Notes: a model not told the origin generated them from the letters alone. A stretch of DNA of 64,000 nucleotides from Methylobacterium soli (GCF_008806385.1 NZ_VZZK01000032.1:1-64000), one strand, 5' to 3'. Counted from the stretch's first letter, positions 1-8,801 are shown. Translations and numbers: made by a program.

Positions 1-144
1 CTCGGCGCGCCGGCGCTCCAGGCGCCCGTCCTCCAGGGTCGCGATCCCGGCCGAGTCGTAGCCGCGATATTCCAGGCGCCGAAGCGCCTCGATCACCTGG
101 CCTGCCACCGCGTCGCGCCCGACGATGCCTACGATGCCGCACAT
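1..144 (-). CDS. glmS: Glutamine--fructose-6-phosphate aminotransferase, N-terminal 48 residues (partial)
   Basis: GlmS makes glucosamine-6-phosphate from fructose-6-phosphate and glutamine, the first step towards UDP-GlcNAc. Only the first 48 codons are inside the window; the gene runs off the left edge. The start reads MCGIVGIVGRD, with the N-terminal nucleophile Cys2 of class II glutamine amidotransferases, and the YRGYDSAG motif follows. It lies 239 bp downstream of glmU on the same strand, so the two amino-sugar genes are probably co-transcribed. The call is secure despite truncation. Confidence 0.95.
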   Translation of the reverse strand, partial: MCGIVGIVGRDAVAGQVIEALRRLEYRGYDSAGIATLEDGRLERRRAE

Positions 145-383
145 GCTCGTCTCTTCAACCTCGTGATGCTGCCGGCATGGCCAACCCGGATGGGCCCGAC
201 CGGGAATCCCCGGCTGAGACAGTCGCCACACGCGCAAGCTCCGGGCCGGAAGGCCGGTCCGCCGCTCAGCTTGTACCGGATCGGGACGGCAGGAAGCCAG
301 CCCTCCGGCGGCCGCGACCCTGCACCGGACCGCCCTGCCCTTCGGGCGATGCGCAAAGATCGCTCGGCAAGCCGCTCTCCGGT

Positions 384-1760
384 CTAGGTTTTTTTCGACC
401 GCGCGTCCTTCTCGGCGCGCATCGCCGCGCGCTTCGGCTCGGCCCAGCCGGCCTTGACGGCCTGGCGCCCGCGCGCGATCGCGAGGGCATCGTCCGGCAC
501 GTCGTCGGTGATGACCGAGCCCGTGGCCACGTAGGCGCCGTCGCCGATGCGCACGGGGGCGACCAGGGCCGAATTCGAGCCGATGAAGGCGCCCGCCCCG
601 ATCGTGGTGCGGTGCTTGTTCACCCCGTCGTAATTGCACGTGATGGTGCCGGCCCCGACATTCGCGCCGGCCCCGATCTCGGCATCGCCCAGATAGGTCA
701 GGTGGTTGGCCTTGGCGCCGGCGCGCAGGGTCGCGTTCTTCACCTCGACGAAGTTGCCGATGCGCGCCCCCGCCTCCAGCACGGCGCCCGGCCGCAGCCG
801 CGCATAGGGGCCGATGCTGACCCCGGCCGCGAGGCGCGCCCCTTCGAGATGCGAGAAGGCGTGGATCACGCAATCGTCCCCGACCGTGACCCCGGGCCCG
901 AACACCACGTGAGGCTCCACCACAACGTCCTGCCCCAACACCGTGTCGGCGCTGAAGAAAACCGTCTCGGGCGCGATCAGGGTCGCGCCCCCGACGAGGG
1001 CCGCCCGGCGCAGCCGCGCCTGGATCTCGGCCTCCGCCACGGCGAGCTGGGCCCGGTCGTTGACGCCCTGCGCCTCCGCCTCCGCCACCGGCACCACCGC
1101 GACGGCGAGGCCGTCCGCCACCGCGAGCGCCACCGCGTCGGGCAGGTAATACTCGCCGGCCGCGTTGGCGTTGCCGATGCGCGCGAGCAGCGCCAGGGCC
1201 TGCGCGCCGGAGAGCGCCATCAGGCCGGCATTGCACAGGCGGACCGCGCGCTCGGCCTCGGTGGCGTCCTTGTGCTCGCGGATCGCCAGCACCCGCCGGC
1301 CCTCCGTCAGCACCCGGCCGTAGCCCGTCGGGTCCGCCGCCTCGAAGGCCAGGACCGCGACCGCCGCGCCCTCGGCGAGCGGCGCCCGCAAGCGCCGCAG
1401 GGTCTCGCCGGTGATGAGCGGCGTGTCCCCGAAGGCCACCACCACGTCGTCGACCGGCTCCGCCAAAGCCGCCTGGGCGGCCAGCACCGCGTGGGCGGTG
1501 CCGAGGCGCTCGGCCTGCGGGTAGAGGCGGGCGCCCGGCGCCATCGCCTGCGCCTCGCGGGCGACGTCGTCCCGGCCCGGCTCCGCCACCACCGCGATGC
1601 GGTCGGCCCCCGCCTCCCGGAGCGCCGTCAGCACGTGGCCGAGCAGGCTGCGCCCCGCGATGGCGTGCAGGACCTTGGGGCGCTTCGAGCGCATCCGCGT
1701 GCCCATTCCGGCCGCGAGCACGATCGCCGTGAGGCTGCGGCGCCCCGTCTCTGTCGTCAT
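384..1760 (-). CDS. glmU: Bifunctional GlcNAc-1-P uridylyltransferase / glucosamine-1-P acetyltransferase
   Basis: GlmU acetylates glucosamine-1-phosphate and then transfers UMP to give UDP-GlcNAc for peptidoglycan and lipid A. The 458-aa product has the normal family length. The N-terminal pyrophosphorylase signature LAAGMGTRM is followed by KRPKVLH. The C-terminal half is a left-handed beta-helix of hexapeptide repeats with the NYDGVNKHRT acetyl-CoA region. An open frame continues upstream, but I chose the ATG at 1760 (MTTETGRRSLT) because it puts the nucleotide-binding loop at the usual distance from the N-terminus. It is followed by glmS on the same strand. Confidence 0.95.
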   Translation of the reverse strand: MTTETGRRSLTAIVLAAGMGTRMRSKRPKVLHAIAGRSLLGHVLTALREAGADRIAVVAEPGRDDVAREAQAMAPGARLYPQAERLGTAHAVLAAQAALAEPVDDVVVAFGDTPLITGETLRRLRAPLAEGAAVAVLAFEAADPTGYGRVLTEGRRVLAIREHKDATEAERAVRLCNAGLMALSGAQALALLARIGNANAAGEYYLPDAVALAVADGLAVAVVPVAEAEAQGVNDRAQLAVAEAEIQARLRRAALVGGATLIAPETVFFSADTVLGQDVVVEPHVVFGPGVTVGDDCVIHAFSHLEGARLAAGVSIGPYARLRPGAVLEAGARIGNFVEVKNATLRAGAKANHLTYLGDAEIGAGANVGAGTITCNYDGVNKHRTTIGAGAFIGSNSALVAPVRIGDGAYVATGSVITDDVPDDALAIARGRQAVKAGWAEPKRAAMRAEKDARSKKT

Positions 1761-2080
1761 CGCCGTCCTTGCGTCCTGTTGCCGTCCGGATGCCGGGTCC
1801 GGCCCGGCGCGCGACCGGCCCCGAGCTTGACCGATCCGGCCGGAATTTATCCGATCGCGCCGGCCGCGCAAAACCGGCTCCGCAAAACCGGCCCCCCAAG
1901 GCCGGCCCCGGGCCTTGCGTGCGGAACCGGACCCAGGCCGCCCAGTGACGGGCCGAATCCTTAACTCCGGGTTCAGGCGGGGGCATGCTAGAGGGTTCCG
2001 GCACGTGACAATCGGCGCCCGACGCTGCCGGAGGCCCGGCGCGGCTGCCCCGGGCGCCCCCAACCTTGCATGAAGGGCGC
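1761..2080. other. Intergenic region between divergent glmU and opgG
   Basis: A 320-bp, very GC-rich stretch separates the two divergent genes and must hold both promoters. The frames that stay open here are extensions of flanking genes without family signatures. I cannot point to a convincing -35/-10 pair by eye. Confidence 0.5.
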
Positions 2081-3712
2081 ATGACGCTGCCGAGAGATGG
2101 TTCGTCCGCTTCCCCGTACGGGATCCGGACCGCGGACAGGGCCTTCGATCCCGTGAGCACAGGATACCCGGATCCCACCCGCCGGGCGCTGCTGCGCCTC
2201 GCCGGCGGGGCGGCGGGCTCATGGACAGCGGGCCTCACGGGATGGGCCGGGCCGGCGCGCGCCGCCGAGACCCCGGCCCTGCCCGCCCCCGGCGCCGCCC
2301 TCGATTCCGCCACCGTGGTGGAGCTCGCCCGGGCGCTCGCCGCCGCCCCCTACGCGGCCCCCCGCAGCGACGACCTGCCGGCCTCCCTGAAGACCCTCAG
2401 CCGCGAGCAATACGGCGCCATCCGGGCCGCCCCCGGCAGCGCGGTCTGGGCCGAGGACGGGCTCGGATTCACCCTGGAGCCCCTGCATCGCGGCTCGATC
2501 TTCACCGGCCGGGTGACCCTCGCCCTGGTGGAGGACGGCGTGGTGCGGGCCCTGCCCTACGACCGCGCCCGCTTCGAGACCGGCGGCATCGTGCTCCCCG
2601 AATTCGGTGCGGATCCGGGCTATTCGGGCTTTCGCCTGCGGGCCCGGTTCGACGGCGGAGACCTCGCGGATTTCGCCGTGTTCCAGGGCGCCTCGTTCTT
2701 CCGGCTGCTGGCCAAGGGCCAGGGGTTCGGCATCACGGCGCGCGCCCTCACGCTCCGCCCCGCCGATGCCCGCGGCGAGGAATTCCCGCTGTTTCGCGCC
2801 TTCTGGATCGAGCGCCCGCGCCCCGGCGGCGCCATCGTGGTGCATGCCCTGATCGATTCCGAATCCTGCGCCGGGGCCCTGCGCATGAGCCTGCGCCCGG
2901 GCGAGGTCTCGCTCGCCGACATCGAGGGCACGATCTTCCCGCGCCGCGCCATCGATCATCTCGGCCTCGGCGGCATGCAGGCGAGCTACCTGTTCGGCCC
3001 CCACGACCGGCGCGGCACCGACGATGCCCGCGCGGCCGCCCACGCGGCCGGCGGCCTGCAGATCCGCAACGGCGCCGACGAGGCGATCTGGCGCCCGGTG
3101 CACAACCCCGACACCCTGCAGATCTCCTCCTTCCTGGATGCCGAGCCGAAGGGGTTCGGGCTGATGCAGCGCGCCCGCGCCTACGACGATTTCGAGGACG
3201 ACGTGCAGCACTGGGAGTGGCGGCCCTCCCTCTGGCTCGAGCCGCTCGGCCCCTGGGGCGAGGGCGCCGTGACGCTCCTGGAGATCCCGAGCGATTCCGA
3301 GTTCAACGAGAACATCCTGGCCTATTGGCGCCCCAAGACCGCCCTCGCGGCCGGGGCCGAGACCCGCTTCGCCTATCGCCAGTTCTGGTGCTGGGAACCG
3401 CCGGAGCGGCCCCCCGTCGCCCGGGTCACCGGCACCCGCAGCGGCCATGGCAGCGGCGGCACCCGCCGGCTCTTCCTCGTCGACTTCACCGGCGAGGGGC
3501 TGTTCTCCCCGGAGGGCGGCCTCGACATCGTCCTCGGCGCGAGCCCCGGCGGCATCGCCCGCCAGACCCTCTACGCCTATCCCGAGCGCAGGACCGTGCG
3601 GGTCGCCTTCGAGCTCGATCCCGGCGGCGAGCGGGCCTGCGAATTGCGCCTCACCCTCGCCCGCGGCGGCCGCGCCGTCACCGAGACCTGGCTCTATCGC
3701 TGGACCCCGTGA
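2081..3712 (+). CDS. opgG: Periplasmic glucan biosynthesis protein OpgG/MdoG
   Basis: OpgG acts in the periplasm on the beta-glucan backbone of osmoregulated periplasmic glucans, with the membrane glucosyltransferase OpgH. The product is 543 aa. A twin-arginine signal is visible (RRALLRLAGG, arginines at about 34-35, Ala-rich cleavage region near 60), as in the OpgD branch of the family. The mature part carries family-typical segments such as FFRLLAKGQGFGITARAL and the WRPSLWLEPLG region. I chose the ATG at 2081 because a GAAGGG ribosome site precedes it; a TTG at 2066 is in frame but less likely. opgH follows after 84 bp, so they form an operon. Confidence 0.92.
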   Translation: MTLPRDGSSASPYGIRTADRAFDPVSTGYPDPTRRALLRLAGGAAGSWTAGLTGWAGPARAAETPALPAPGAALDSATVVELARALAAAPYAAPRSDDLPASLKTLSREQYGAIRAAPGSAVWAEDGLGFTLEPLHRGSIFTGRVTLALVEDGVVRALPYDRARFETGGIVLPEFGADPGYSGFRLRARFDGGDLADFAVFQGASFFRLLAKGQGFGITARALTLRPADARGEEFPLFRAFWIERPRPGGAIVVHALIDSESCAGALRMSLRPGEVSLADIEGTIFPRRAIDHLGLGGMQASYLFGPHDRRGTDDARAAAHAAGGLQIRNGADEAIWRPVHNPDTLQISSFLDAEPKGFGLMQRARAYDDFEDDVQHWEWRPSLWLEPLGPWGEGAVTLLEIPSDSEFNENILAYWRPKTALAAGAETRFAYRQFWCWEPPERPPVARVTGTRSGHGSGGTRRLFLVDFTGEGLFSPEGGLDIVLGASPGGIARQTLYAYPERRTVRVAFELDPGGERACELRLTLARGGRAVTETWLYRWTP

Positions 3713-3796
3713 GGTTCGCGCCGAGCCCCGCCCGCTGGCCCCGCCCGCCGGCCCCGCCCCGAGACCCTGGACGATTGACGAGACCCCGGAAGATTC

Positions 3797-6046
3797 ATGG
3801 CCGAGACCCCGACCCTCTCCCCGCCGCCCCGGCCCGCCGACAGCGCTGAGACCCAGGCCGAGACCCAAATCGGGACCCGAGCCGGGCTCGCGGCCGAGGC
3901 CTTGGTGCCCGAATCCTTGGCGCCCGAATCCTTGGCGCCCGAATCCTTGGCGCCCGCGATGCCGCCCGAGGCGCCGCTCGCCATGCCGGTGCAGGACCTG
4001 GCGCGCTGGGACCCGGGCCTCGGCCACCGGCCTTCGCGCCCGCATCGCCGCCCCTGGCTCGCCCGCGCCTTCGTGTTCGGGGGGGCGGCGCTGCTCACCG
4101 GCTACGGCGCCCTGCAGATGTACGAGACGGTCTCGGTCTCGGGCGGGACGACGGCGCTGCAATATGTGCTGCTCGCGCTCTTCACCCTCAACTTCTCCTG
4201 GATCGCCCTCGCCTTCACGGGGGCGATCCTGGGCTTCCTCGTGCTGCTGCGCCGGCCGAGGCCCGGCCCCCGTCCCGCCCGGCTCGCGAGCCGCACGGCG
4301 GTGGTGATGCCGGTCTACAACGAGGCCACGGCCCGCACCTTCGCGGGCATCGAGGCCATGCGCGAATCCGTCGAGGCGACGGGGCTCGGGGCCCATTTCG
4401 ACTGGTTCGTCCTGTCGGATTCGACGCAGGGCGACGCCTGGATCGCCGAGGAGCGGGCCTTCCTGGCGCTGCGCGCCCGGCTCGGGCCGGAGGCCCGCCT
4501 CTATTACCGGCACCGGCCGAAGAACCACCACCGCAAGGCCGGCAATATCGGCGACTTCGTCAGCCGCTGGGGCGGCGCCTACGACCACATGCTGGTGCTC
4601 GACGCCGACAGCCTGATGACGGGCGATTGCGTGGTGGCGCTCGCCGCCGCCATGGAGGCCGACCCCGATTCCGGCATCATCCAGTCGCTGCCCCTGATCA
4701 TCAACCGCAACACCCTGTTCGCGCGCGTCCAGCAATTCGCCGCGCGCATCTACGGCCCCGTCATCGCCACGGGGCTCAGCGTCTGGTCGGGCCGGGACGG
4801 CAATTACTGGGGCCACAACGCGATCATCCGCACGCGCGCCTTCGCGCAGGCCTGCGGCCTGCCCGACCTCACGGGCCGTCCGCCCTTCGGGGGCCACGTG
4901 CTGAGCCACGATTTCGTCGAGGCGGCGCTGATCCGGCGGGCGGGCTGGGCCGTGACCATGCTGCCGACGCTGCCCGGCTCCTACGAGGAGAGCCCGCCCT
5001 CCCTCATCGACGTGGCGGTGCGCGACCGGCGCTGGGCGCAGGGCAACCTGCAGCACAGCCGCATCATCGGGGCGGCGGGCCTGACCTTCGCCTCGCGCCA
5101 GCACTTCGCCACGGGCATCGCCGGCTACGTCGCCTCCCCGCTCTGGCTGGCGCAGCTCGTGGTCGGCATCGCGCTGGTCCTGCAGACCGCCTATGTGCGG
5201 CCGGAATATTTCACGAGCGAGTTCGGGCTCTACCCGGTCTTCCCGCGCTTCGACCCCGTGCGCGCGCTCCAGCTCTTCGGGCTGACCATGGGCATCCTGC
5301 TCGCCCCGAAGGGCCTCGGGCTGATCCTGGCGCTGATCGACGGGCCCGTCCGGCGGGCCTGCGGCGGCGCGATCCGGCTCCTCCTGTCGAGCCTGATCGA
5401 GATCCTGCTCTCGGCGCTGATCGCCCCCATCGCGATGCTGATCCAGTCGGGCTCGGTGTTCCAGATCCTCGTCGGGCGCGATACCGGCTGGAACCCGCAG
5501 CGGCGCGACGACGGCTCGATCCCGTGGCGCGACATCGTGCGCCGCCACCGCTGGCACATGGTGCTCGGGCTGATCACCGGGGTGGCGGCCTTCGCGATCG
5601 CGACCTCGCTGTTCCTCTGGATGTCGCCCACGATCCTCGGCCTCGTCCTGGCGATCCCGATCTCCTGGGCGAGCGGGCAGCTCGGCCTCGGCCTCGCGCT
5701 GAAGCGCCGCGGCCTGCTGATGACCCCCGAGGAGCGCGCCAGCCCCCCGATCGCCCTTCGGGCCGGCGCCCTCGAGGCCCGCAACGCCGAGACCGGCCTC
5801 GATGCCGCCGACGCCCTCGCGGCCCTCCACGCGGACGCGCCGCTGGCGGCAGCCCATGCCCGGATGCTGCCCCCCGGCGCCGCGCGCCCGCGCGGGCGCA
5901 TCGACCCCGAGCGGACGCTGGCCCAGGCCAAGGTCGTCGAGGCCGAGACCCTCCCCGAAGCCCAGGCCTGGCTCACCCCCAAGGAGCGCATGGCCCTCCT
6001 CCACGACCGCGCCCTCCTCGACCGCCTCGCCCGCCTGAGGCCCTGA
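3797..6046 (+). CDS. opgH: Glucans biosynthesis glucosyltransferase OpgH/MdoH
   Basis: OpgH is an inner-membrane family 2 glucosyltransferase that polymerises UDP-glucose into the glucan backbone. The 749-aa protein has hydrophobic segments near the N-terminus and in the C-terminal half. Visible GT2 signatures are VMPVYNEA, the metal-binding DADSLMTGD, the acceptor-site SHDFVEAAL and DRRWAQGNLQHSR. The N-terminal cytoplasmic tail contains a short tandem repeat (ESLAP units, DNA at about 3908-3955), probably a variable linker. It lies directly downstream of opgG. The gene ends 109 bp before the tRNA-derived junction of island 1. Confidence 0.94.
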   Translation: MAETPTLSPPPRPADSAETQAETQIGTRAGLAAEALVPESLAPESLAPESLAPAMPPEAPLAMPVQDLARWDPGLGHRPSRPHRRPWLARAFVFGGAALLTGYGALQMYETVSVSGGTTALQYVLLALFTLNFSWIALAFTGAILGFLVLLRRPRPGPRPARLASRTAVVMPVYNEATARTFAGIEAMRESVEATGLGAHFDWFVLSDSTQGDAWIAEERAFLALRARLGPEARLYYRHRPKNHHRKAGNIGDFVSRWGGAYDHMLVLDADSLMTGDCVVALAAAMEADPDSGIIQSLPLIINRNTLFARVQQFAARIYGPVIATGLSVWSGRDGNYWGHNAIIRTRAFAQACGLPDLTGRPPFGGHVLSHDFVEAALIRRAGWAVTMLPTLPGSYEESPPSLIDVAVRDRRWAQGNLQHSRIIGAAGLTFASRQHFATGIAGYVASPLWLAQLVVGIALVLQTAYVRPEYFTSEFGLYPVFPRFDPVRALQLFGLTMGILLAPKGLGLILALIDGPVRRACGGAIRLLLSSLIEILLSALIAPIAMLIQSGSVFQILVGRDTGWNPQRRDDGSIPWRDIVRRHRWHMVLGLITGVAAFAIATSLFLWMSPTILGLVLAIPISWASGQLGLGLALKRRGLLMTPEERASPPIALRAGALEARNAETGLDAADALAALHADAPLAAAHARMLPPGAARPRGRIDPERTLAQAKVVEAETLPEAQAWLTPKERMALLHDRALLDRLARLRP

Positions 6047-6155
6047 TGCGGGGCGGGGCGCCCCGCCCCGGCCGAGCGGCGCGCGCGAGATTCCGGATGT
6101 TCGCGCGCGCCGATCTCCGCTATCACACCCCTCCCGGCCGAGCCGGGCCGGATCC

Positions 6156-6194
6156 GGAAGGGTGGCCGAGTGGTTTAAGGCAGCGGTCTTGAAA
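6156..6194 (+). repeat. attL of island 1: 5' half of tRNA-Ser(UGA)
   Basis: These 39 nt equal positions 1-39 of the complete tRNA at 24097 and then diverge (TTCGC instead of ACCGC). It keeps the original chromosomal upstream DNA but lacks the 3' half, so it is an attachment-site remnant and not a working tRNA. Confidence 0.92.
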
Positions 6195-6313
6195 TTCGCT
6201 CTCGGCCATCCCGCTTAATCCCAGCCAATCAGCTAACGTGTTGTTCTGAAGGCCAATTTTGGCCTGGGTGCGTTCACTCATCGTTCTCCATCCCTGTTCG
6301 TATTAATGAGTTG

Positions 6314-6332
6314 GGTAGCAAAAGCGGTAGCA
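6314..6332 (+). promoter_or_regulatory. Putative left arm-type integrase sites (GGTAGCA x2)
   Basis: Two GGTAGCA heptamers lie 5 bp apart. The same pair, 4 bp apart and in the same orientation, occurs at 24022-24039 at the other end of the island. Paired motifs near both att cores are what the arm-binding domain of a tyrosine integrase needs. The function is inferred. Confidence 0.55.
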
Positions 6333-6466
6333 ACCGCCCTGTCCTGCCGAACTTGCAGCCAGCCCGTTATGAGCGATCGAAACGACCTAGAGGGTTGCCA
6401 AGCTTAGCCATATGGGCCAGTCTCCGCCTAAGTACTGCGACTGCGTTGCATGCGGATGGAGGGAAT

Positions 6467-6700
6467 ATGCTGGTCAATCACGAGCGACGCCTCCTCAAAA
6501 AGGCTGCTGAAGCTGTCGATTTCCAGATCTCCATAAAGCAAAAACCAAACTCATCTTGGCCCGGTGATCACAGCAGGCTCTCCGCCCTAGAAAGCCGTGG
6601 CGATCTTCGTCGCATCGGCGTGGACGCCGACCTTGAGACTTGGCAGATCACCGACAGCGGCTTGGCCAGGGCCCAGCGCCTCACGGGCCAAGACGCGTAA
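6467..6700 (+). CDS. Hypothetical protein, possible winged-helix fold
   Basis: A 77-aa product. I chose the ATG at 6467 because GGAGGG lies a few bases upstream; a longer in-frame start at 6311 would read through the arm sites and is unlikely. The C-terminal half (LSALESRGDLRRIGVD, then WQITDSGLARA) resembles a short winged-helix DNA-binding domain, but I recognise no family. Its TAA overlaps the ATG of the next gene (TAATG), so the two are translationally coupled. Confidence 0.6.
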   Translation: MLVNHERRLLKKAAEAVDFQISIKQKPNSSWPGDHSRLSALESRGDLRRIGVDADLETWQITDSGLARAQRLTGQDA

Positions 6701-6840
6701 TGGCTTCGGTCAAGGTTCTCGCTGCGGGCGACGGCACCTTCGTGGTCTACCAAAACGGGAATCCTCTCTGCTCGGGTTTGACCCGGCCACAAGCCGAACG
6801 GTTGGCAGCGGTCCTAAGTTGGGTCGCCCCAGTGCGGTGA
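6700..6840 (+). CDS. Hypothetical 46-aa protein
   Basis: This small ORF starts at the ATG that overlaps the preceding stop codon. The sequence (MASVKVLAAGDGTFVVYQNG) looks like a compact beta-rich domain, with an RPQAERLAAVL helix after it. No family is recognised. The overlapping start supports it as a real gene. Confidence 0.5.
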   Translation: MASVKVLAAGDGTFVVYQNGNPLCSGLTRPQAERLAAVLSWVAPVR

Positions 6841-6884
6841 GGCGGTAGCGCCTCGGCAGCTTATGATGCGGCCGAAGCGGATGA

Positions 6885-7112
6885 TTAGGCTGCTCCACGC
6901 AAGCCTGAGACGAGCACGTGAGCTTTCTGCAGACGCCCGATAGCCCGGCTTAGGTGCGCCACGGCGGCGCACGTATCTCCTCGGGCAACAGCGAACTCAG
7001 AAGCCCGGCGGTCCCAACGAGCGAGCGCTTCCAGCCATGCCGGCAAGAGCACGATGCGGACGTAGAGCACGCCGAGGGCGAGGCGTAGGATGAGGCGGTG
7101 AGACAGGGGCAT
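6885..7112 (-). CDS. Hypothetical small protein, last gene of a three-gene unit
   Basis: A 75-aa product with a hydrophobic N-terminal stretch (LILRLALGVLYVRIVLLPAW) that could be one membrane helix, followed by a soluble Ala/Arg-rich tail. Its ATG overlaps the TGA of the upstream gene at 7112 (TGATG), so it is read with 7112-7759. No family recognised. Confidence 0.55.
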   Translation of the reverse strand: MPLSHRLILRLALGVLYVRIVLLPAWLEALARWDRRASEFAVARGDTCAAVAHLSRAIGRLQKAHVLVSGLRGAA

Positions 7113-7759
7113 CAAGCGCCCTCACCCGTCCACTGATCCGCCGCCGGGCCCTGTAGGATGTCCCAGACGAGGGAGATCAGCAGGCGCTCATCGTCAGAGC
7201 GCGGGGGACCATCGGCAGTCCACGTCAGGAAGCGCTCAAGCTCATGCTCGTAAGCCGTTACCCTGGCCTTCCACATCAACCCCAAGCGGGTACGGGCGGG
7301 CGTCTGGGTAATCAGCCGACAGAGTTCGTCGTCACGCTCGGTGGCCGCCTTGAAGGCTTCTGCATCCTCTGAGATGCCGCCCTCTTTGATGCGCTTCTTT
7401 ACCTGTTGGTGCTCAACGCAGTAGGCGATGAGGTCCGCATCAGGGCTGGGTTCATCGAGAAGACCGATGACCTCGACGCCGACATACGGAGCCTGCTTGC
7501 GGGTGGCTCCAATCGCCGTGAGCACGAGTTCAGCCCGGTCCACAGGAGACGGCAGCGGGTGGCCGTCACGGGGACGGTGATACTGACTCGGGTTGAGGTA
7601 GATGGCCTGCGTGTCGCTGGTCAGAACGAGACCGGTCAGGTTCTCAACCTCTAGGTCCACCGCCTGACACTCGGCGGCGAGCCATTCGCGATAGGCGACA
7701 AGGCGGCTGACCGGCTGCGCGACGGCGCTGAGGTCCATCATAGGGAGCTTGTAGGCCAT
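7112..7759 (-). CDS. Hypothetical protein (215 aa)
   Basis: A soluble, acidic protein without a recognised motif. Its ATG overlaps the stop of the 64-aa gene upstream and its TGA overlaps the start of the gene downstream, so the three form a tight operon transcribed leftwards from the intergenic region at 7954-8084. It may be an element-maintenance gene, but nothing in the sequence proves a function. Confidence 0.65.
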   Translation of the reverse strand: MAYKLPMMDLSAVAQPVSRLVAYREWLAAECQAVDLEVENLTGLVLTSDTQAIYLNPSQYHRPRDGHPLPSPVDRAELVLTAIGATRKQAPYVGVEVIGLLDEPSPDADLIAYCVEHQQVKKRIKEGGISEDAEAFKAATERDDELCRLITQTPARTRLGLMWKARVTAYEHELERFLTWTADGPPRSDDERLLISLVWDILQGPAADQWTGEGA

Positions 7760-7953
7760 CAGGCGCGCTCCACCGTCATGAGGAACGCCGTCAGGCGATT
7801 GTACAGCCGATCGCGCAGGGCAGTCGGCGAGAGGCGGTCAGGGTCAGCCCGCCGCATCGTTGCAACAGCCAGAGTGACGGGGCCCTGCTGGGATTTGCGC
7901 AGGCGTGCGCGTTCACCGGCCGAAGCCGGCGTGCTAGTGGTCATAATAGCCAT
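7759..7953 (-). CDS. Hypothetical 64-aa protein, first gene of leftward operon
   Basis: I chose the ATG at 7953 (MAIMTTSTPASAGERARL); a GAGAG purine stretch lies about 7 bases upstream. The product is small, basic at the N-terminus and has a C-terminal helix (LRDRLYNRLTAFLMTVERA). It is divergent from the RHH gene at 8085, and the shared region holds repeated operator-like motifs. Confidence 0.55.
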   Translation of the reverse strand: MAIMTTSTPASAGERARLRKSQQGPVTLAVATMRRADPDRLSPTALRDRLYNRLTAFLMTVERA

Positions 7954-8020
7954 GGGACGCTCTCTGTCAGCGTTGCTGGTGAGGCCCGCGCGGTGGTGCA
8001 AACACCGTTGCGGGCCGTTG

Positions 8021-8086
8021 CGTTGTATGACGCACCGACATACAATCACAGCACATCAACGCTTGTCAATCGGTCCGACATACAAT
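8021..8086. promoter_or_regulatory. Operator-like repeats CCGACATACAAT in a divergent promoter
   Basis: CCGACATACAAT occurs at 8035-8046 and 8075-8086, and a related inverted copy (GTTGTATGACG) at 8021-8031. The last copy overlaps the ATG of the RHH gene at 8085. Repeated short sites beside a gene for an RHH protein suggest autoregulation and control of the opposite operon. Function inferred. Confidence 0.45.
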
Positions 8087-8324
8087 GGCGCTGGAAGAGA
8101 AGAAGACAGCGATCTTCCAAGTGCGCATGCGCCCTTCTGTGAAGGCAGCCGGTGAAAAGGCGGCTGCTGCTGAGAGTCGGTCACTCGCGTCACTAATGGA
8201 GTGGTTGCTGATCGAGCATCTTCAGGCGAAGGGGATGCTAGGCAGAACACCAAACGCGACCATGAGCAACGAACCTCATCTAGCGACCGGCCACCCGCGT
8301 AGCCCTTCGATCAATGAAACGTGA
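8085..8324 (+). CDS. Small ribbon-helix-helix-type DNA-binding protein
   Basis: A 79-aa product. The N-terminal part (KTAIFQVRMRPSVKAAGEKA) is a beta strand followed by helices typical of Arc/MetJ-like RHH regulators, and LASLMEWLLIEHL forms the second helix. The gene overlaps 8314 and starts inside a repeated operator-like motif. Degenerate copies of its C-terminal end occur at 14085-14117 and 14562-14606. Confidence 0.6.
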   Translation: MALEEKKTAIFQVRMRPSVKAAGEKAAAAESRSLASLMEWLLIEHLQAKGMLGRTPNATMSNEPHLATGHPRSPSINET

Positions 8325-8622
8325 TGCTCCATGCTTCTTGGACTCGATCTTGCCCTACTCGCTCCATTGCCTAGCGGCCGGCAGCTACGACTTAGCGCTT
8401 AATGGGAAGGTCATTGGAAGCGTCGTGAGGAACGTCGAACCCAGTGGTCGCCTCGGCAATTGGCGCGTGGAGTTGCTTGACGACCTGCCTGCGATCAAGT
8501 GCCCTGCTCCTTTCCAGAAAACGGAGCATCGGTTTCGAACGCTAGCTGCGGTGCTTGCGTGGCTTGGTGATCCGCCGATCGTCCGCCTCGTTGACGAAGA
8601 GCTGAAGGCGAAGCGCTCATGA
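8314..8622 (+). CDS. Hypothetical protein (102 aa)
   Basis: The start overlaps the end of the RHH gene and the stop overlaps the ATG at 8619, so it is the middle member of a compact cassette. The sequence contains a small beta-rich core (LALNGKVIGSVVRNV, GNWRVELLDD) and a helix (TLAAVLAWLG). No family recognised. Confidence 0.55.
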   Translation: MKRDAPCFLDSILPYSLHCLAAGSYDLALNGKVIGSVVRNVEPSGRLGNWRVELLDDLPAIKCPAPFQKTEHRFRTLAAVLAWLGDPPIVRLVDEELKAKRS

Positions 8623-8801
8623 ACCAACGCACTCAGATGCTGATCGCCGGCGCGGCAATCATTGTTCTCGCCACGGCCGCCGTGTTGCTGGCGCTGGAGC
8701 CCGACGATCCGAAGGTGGCGCTGGGTGACACCGCTGCCGCTGCGCTGTTTGCCTCGATTATCGTGCTCGGGAAAATCCGGCGCGATCAGTGGCAGCGATG
8801 A
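8619..8801 (+). CDS. Small membrane protein, paralogue of 14383-14565
   Basis: A 60-aa peptide with two hydrophobic segments (LIAGAAIIVLATAAVLLAL and AAAALFASIIVLG) around a polar loop DDPKVALGD. A second copy, differing at only about ten residues, lies at 14383-14565. It could insert as a two-helix hairpin. Its TGA overlaps the ATG of the next gene. Function unknown. Confidence 0.65.
   Translation: MNQRTQMLIAGAAIIVLATAAVLLALEPDDPKVALGDTAAAALFASIIVLGKIRRDQWQR

Noticed and set aside
177..1964. A 595-codon plus-strand frame over glmU
   Set aside because: Antisense shadow; glmU on the minus strand has complete conserved motifs.
2219..6004. A 1261-codon open frame on the minus strand opposite opgG and opgH
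   Set aside because: The very high GC keeps antisense frames open. The translation is low-complexity Gly/Arg/Ala/Glu with no domain, while the plus strand encodes two recognised enzymes.
6156..6230. A second functional tRNA-Ser at the left island end
   Set aside because: Only the first 39 nt match; the 3' strand of the anticodon stem, the variable arm and the acceptor 3' strand are missing.
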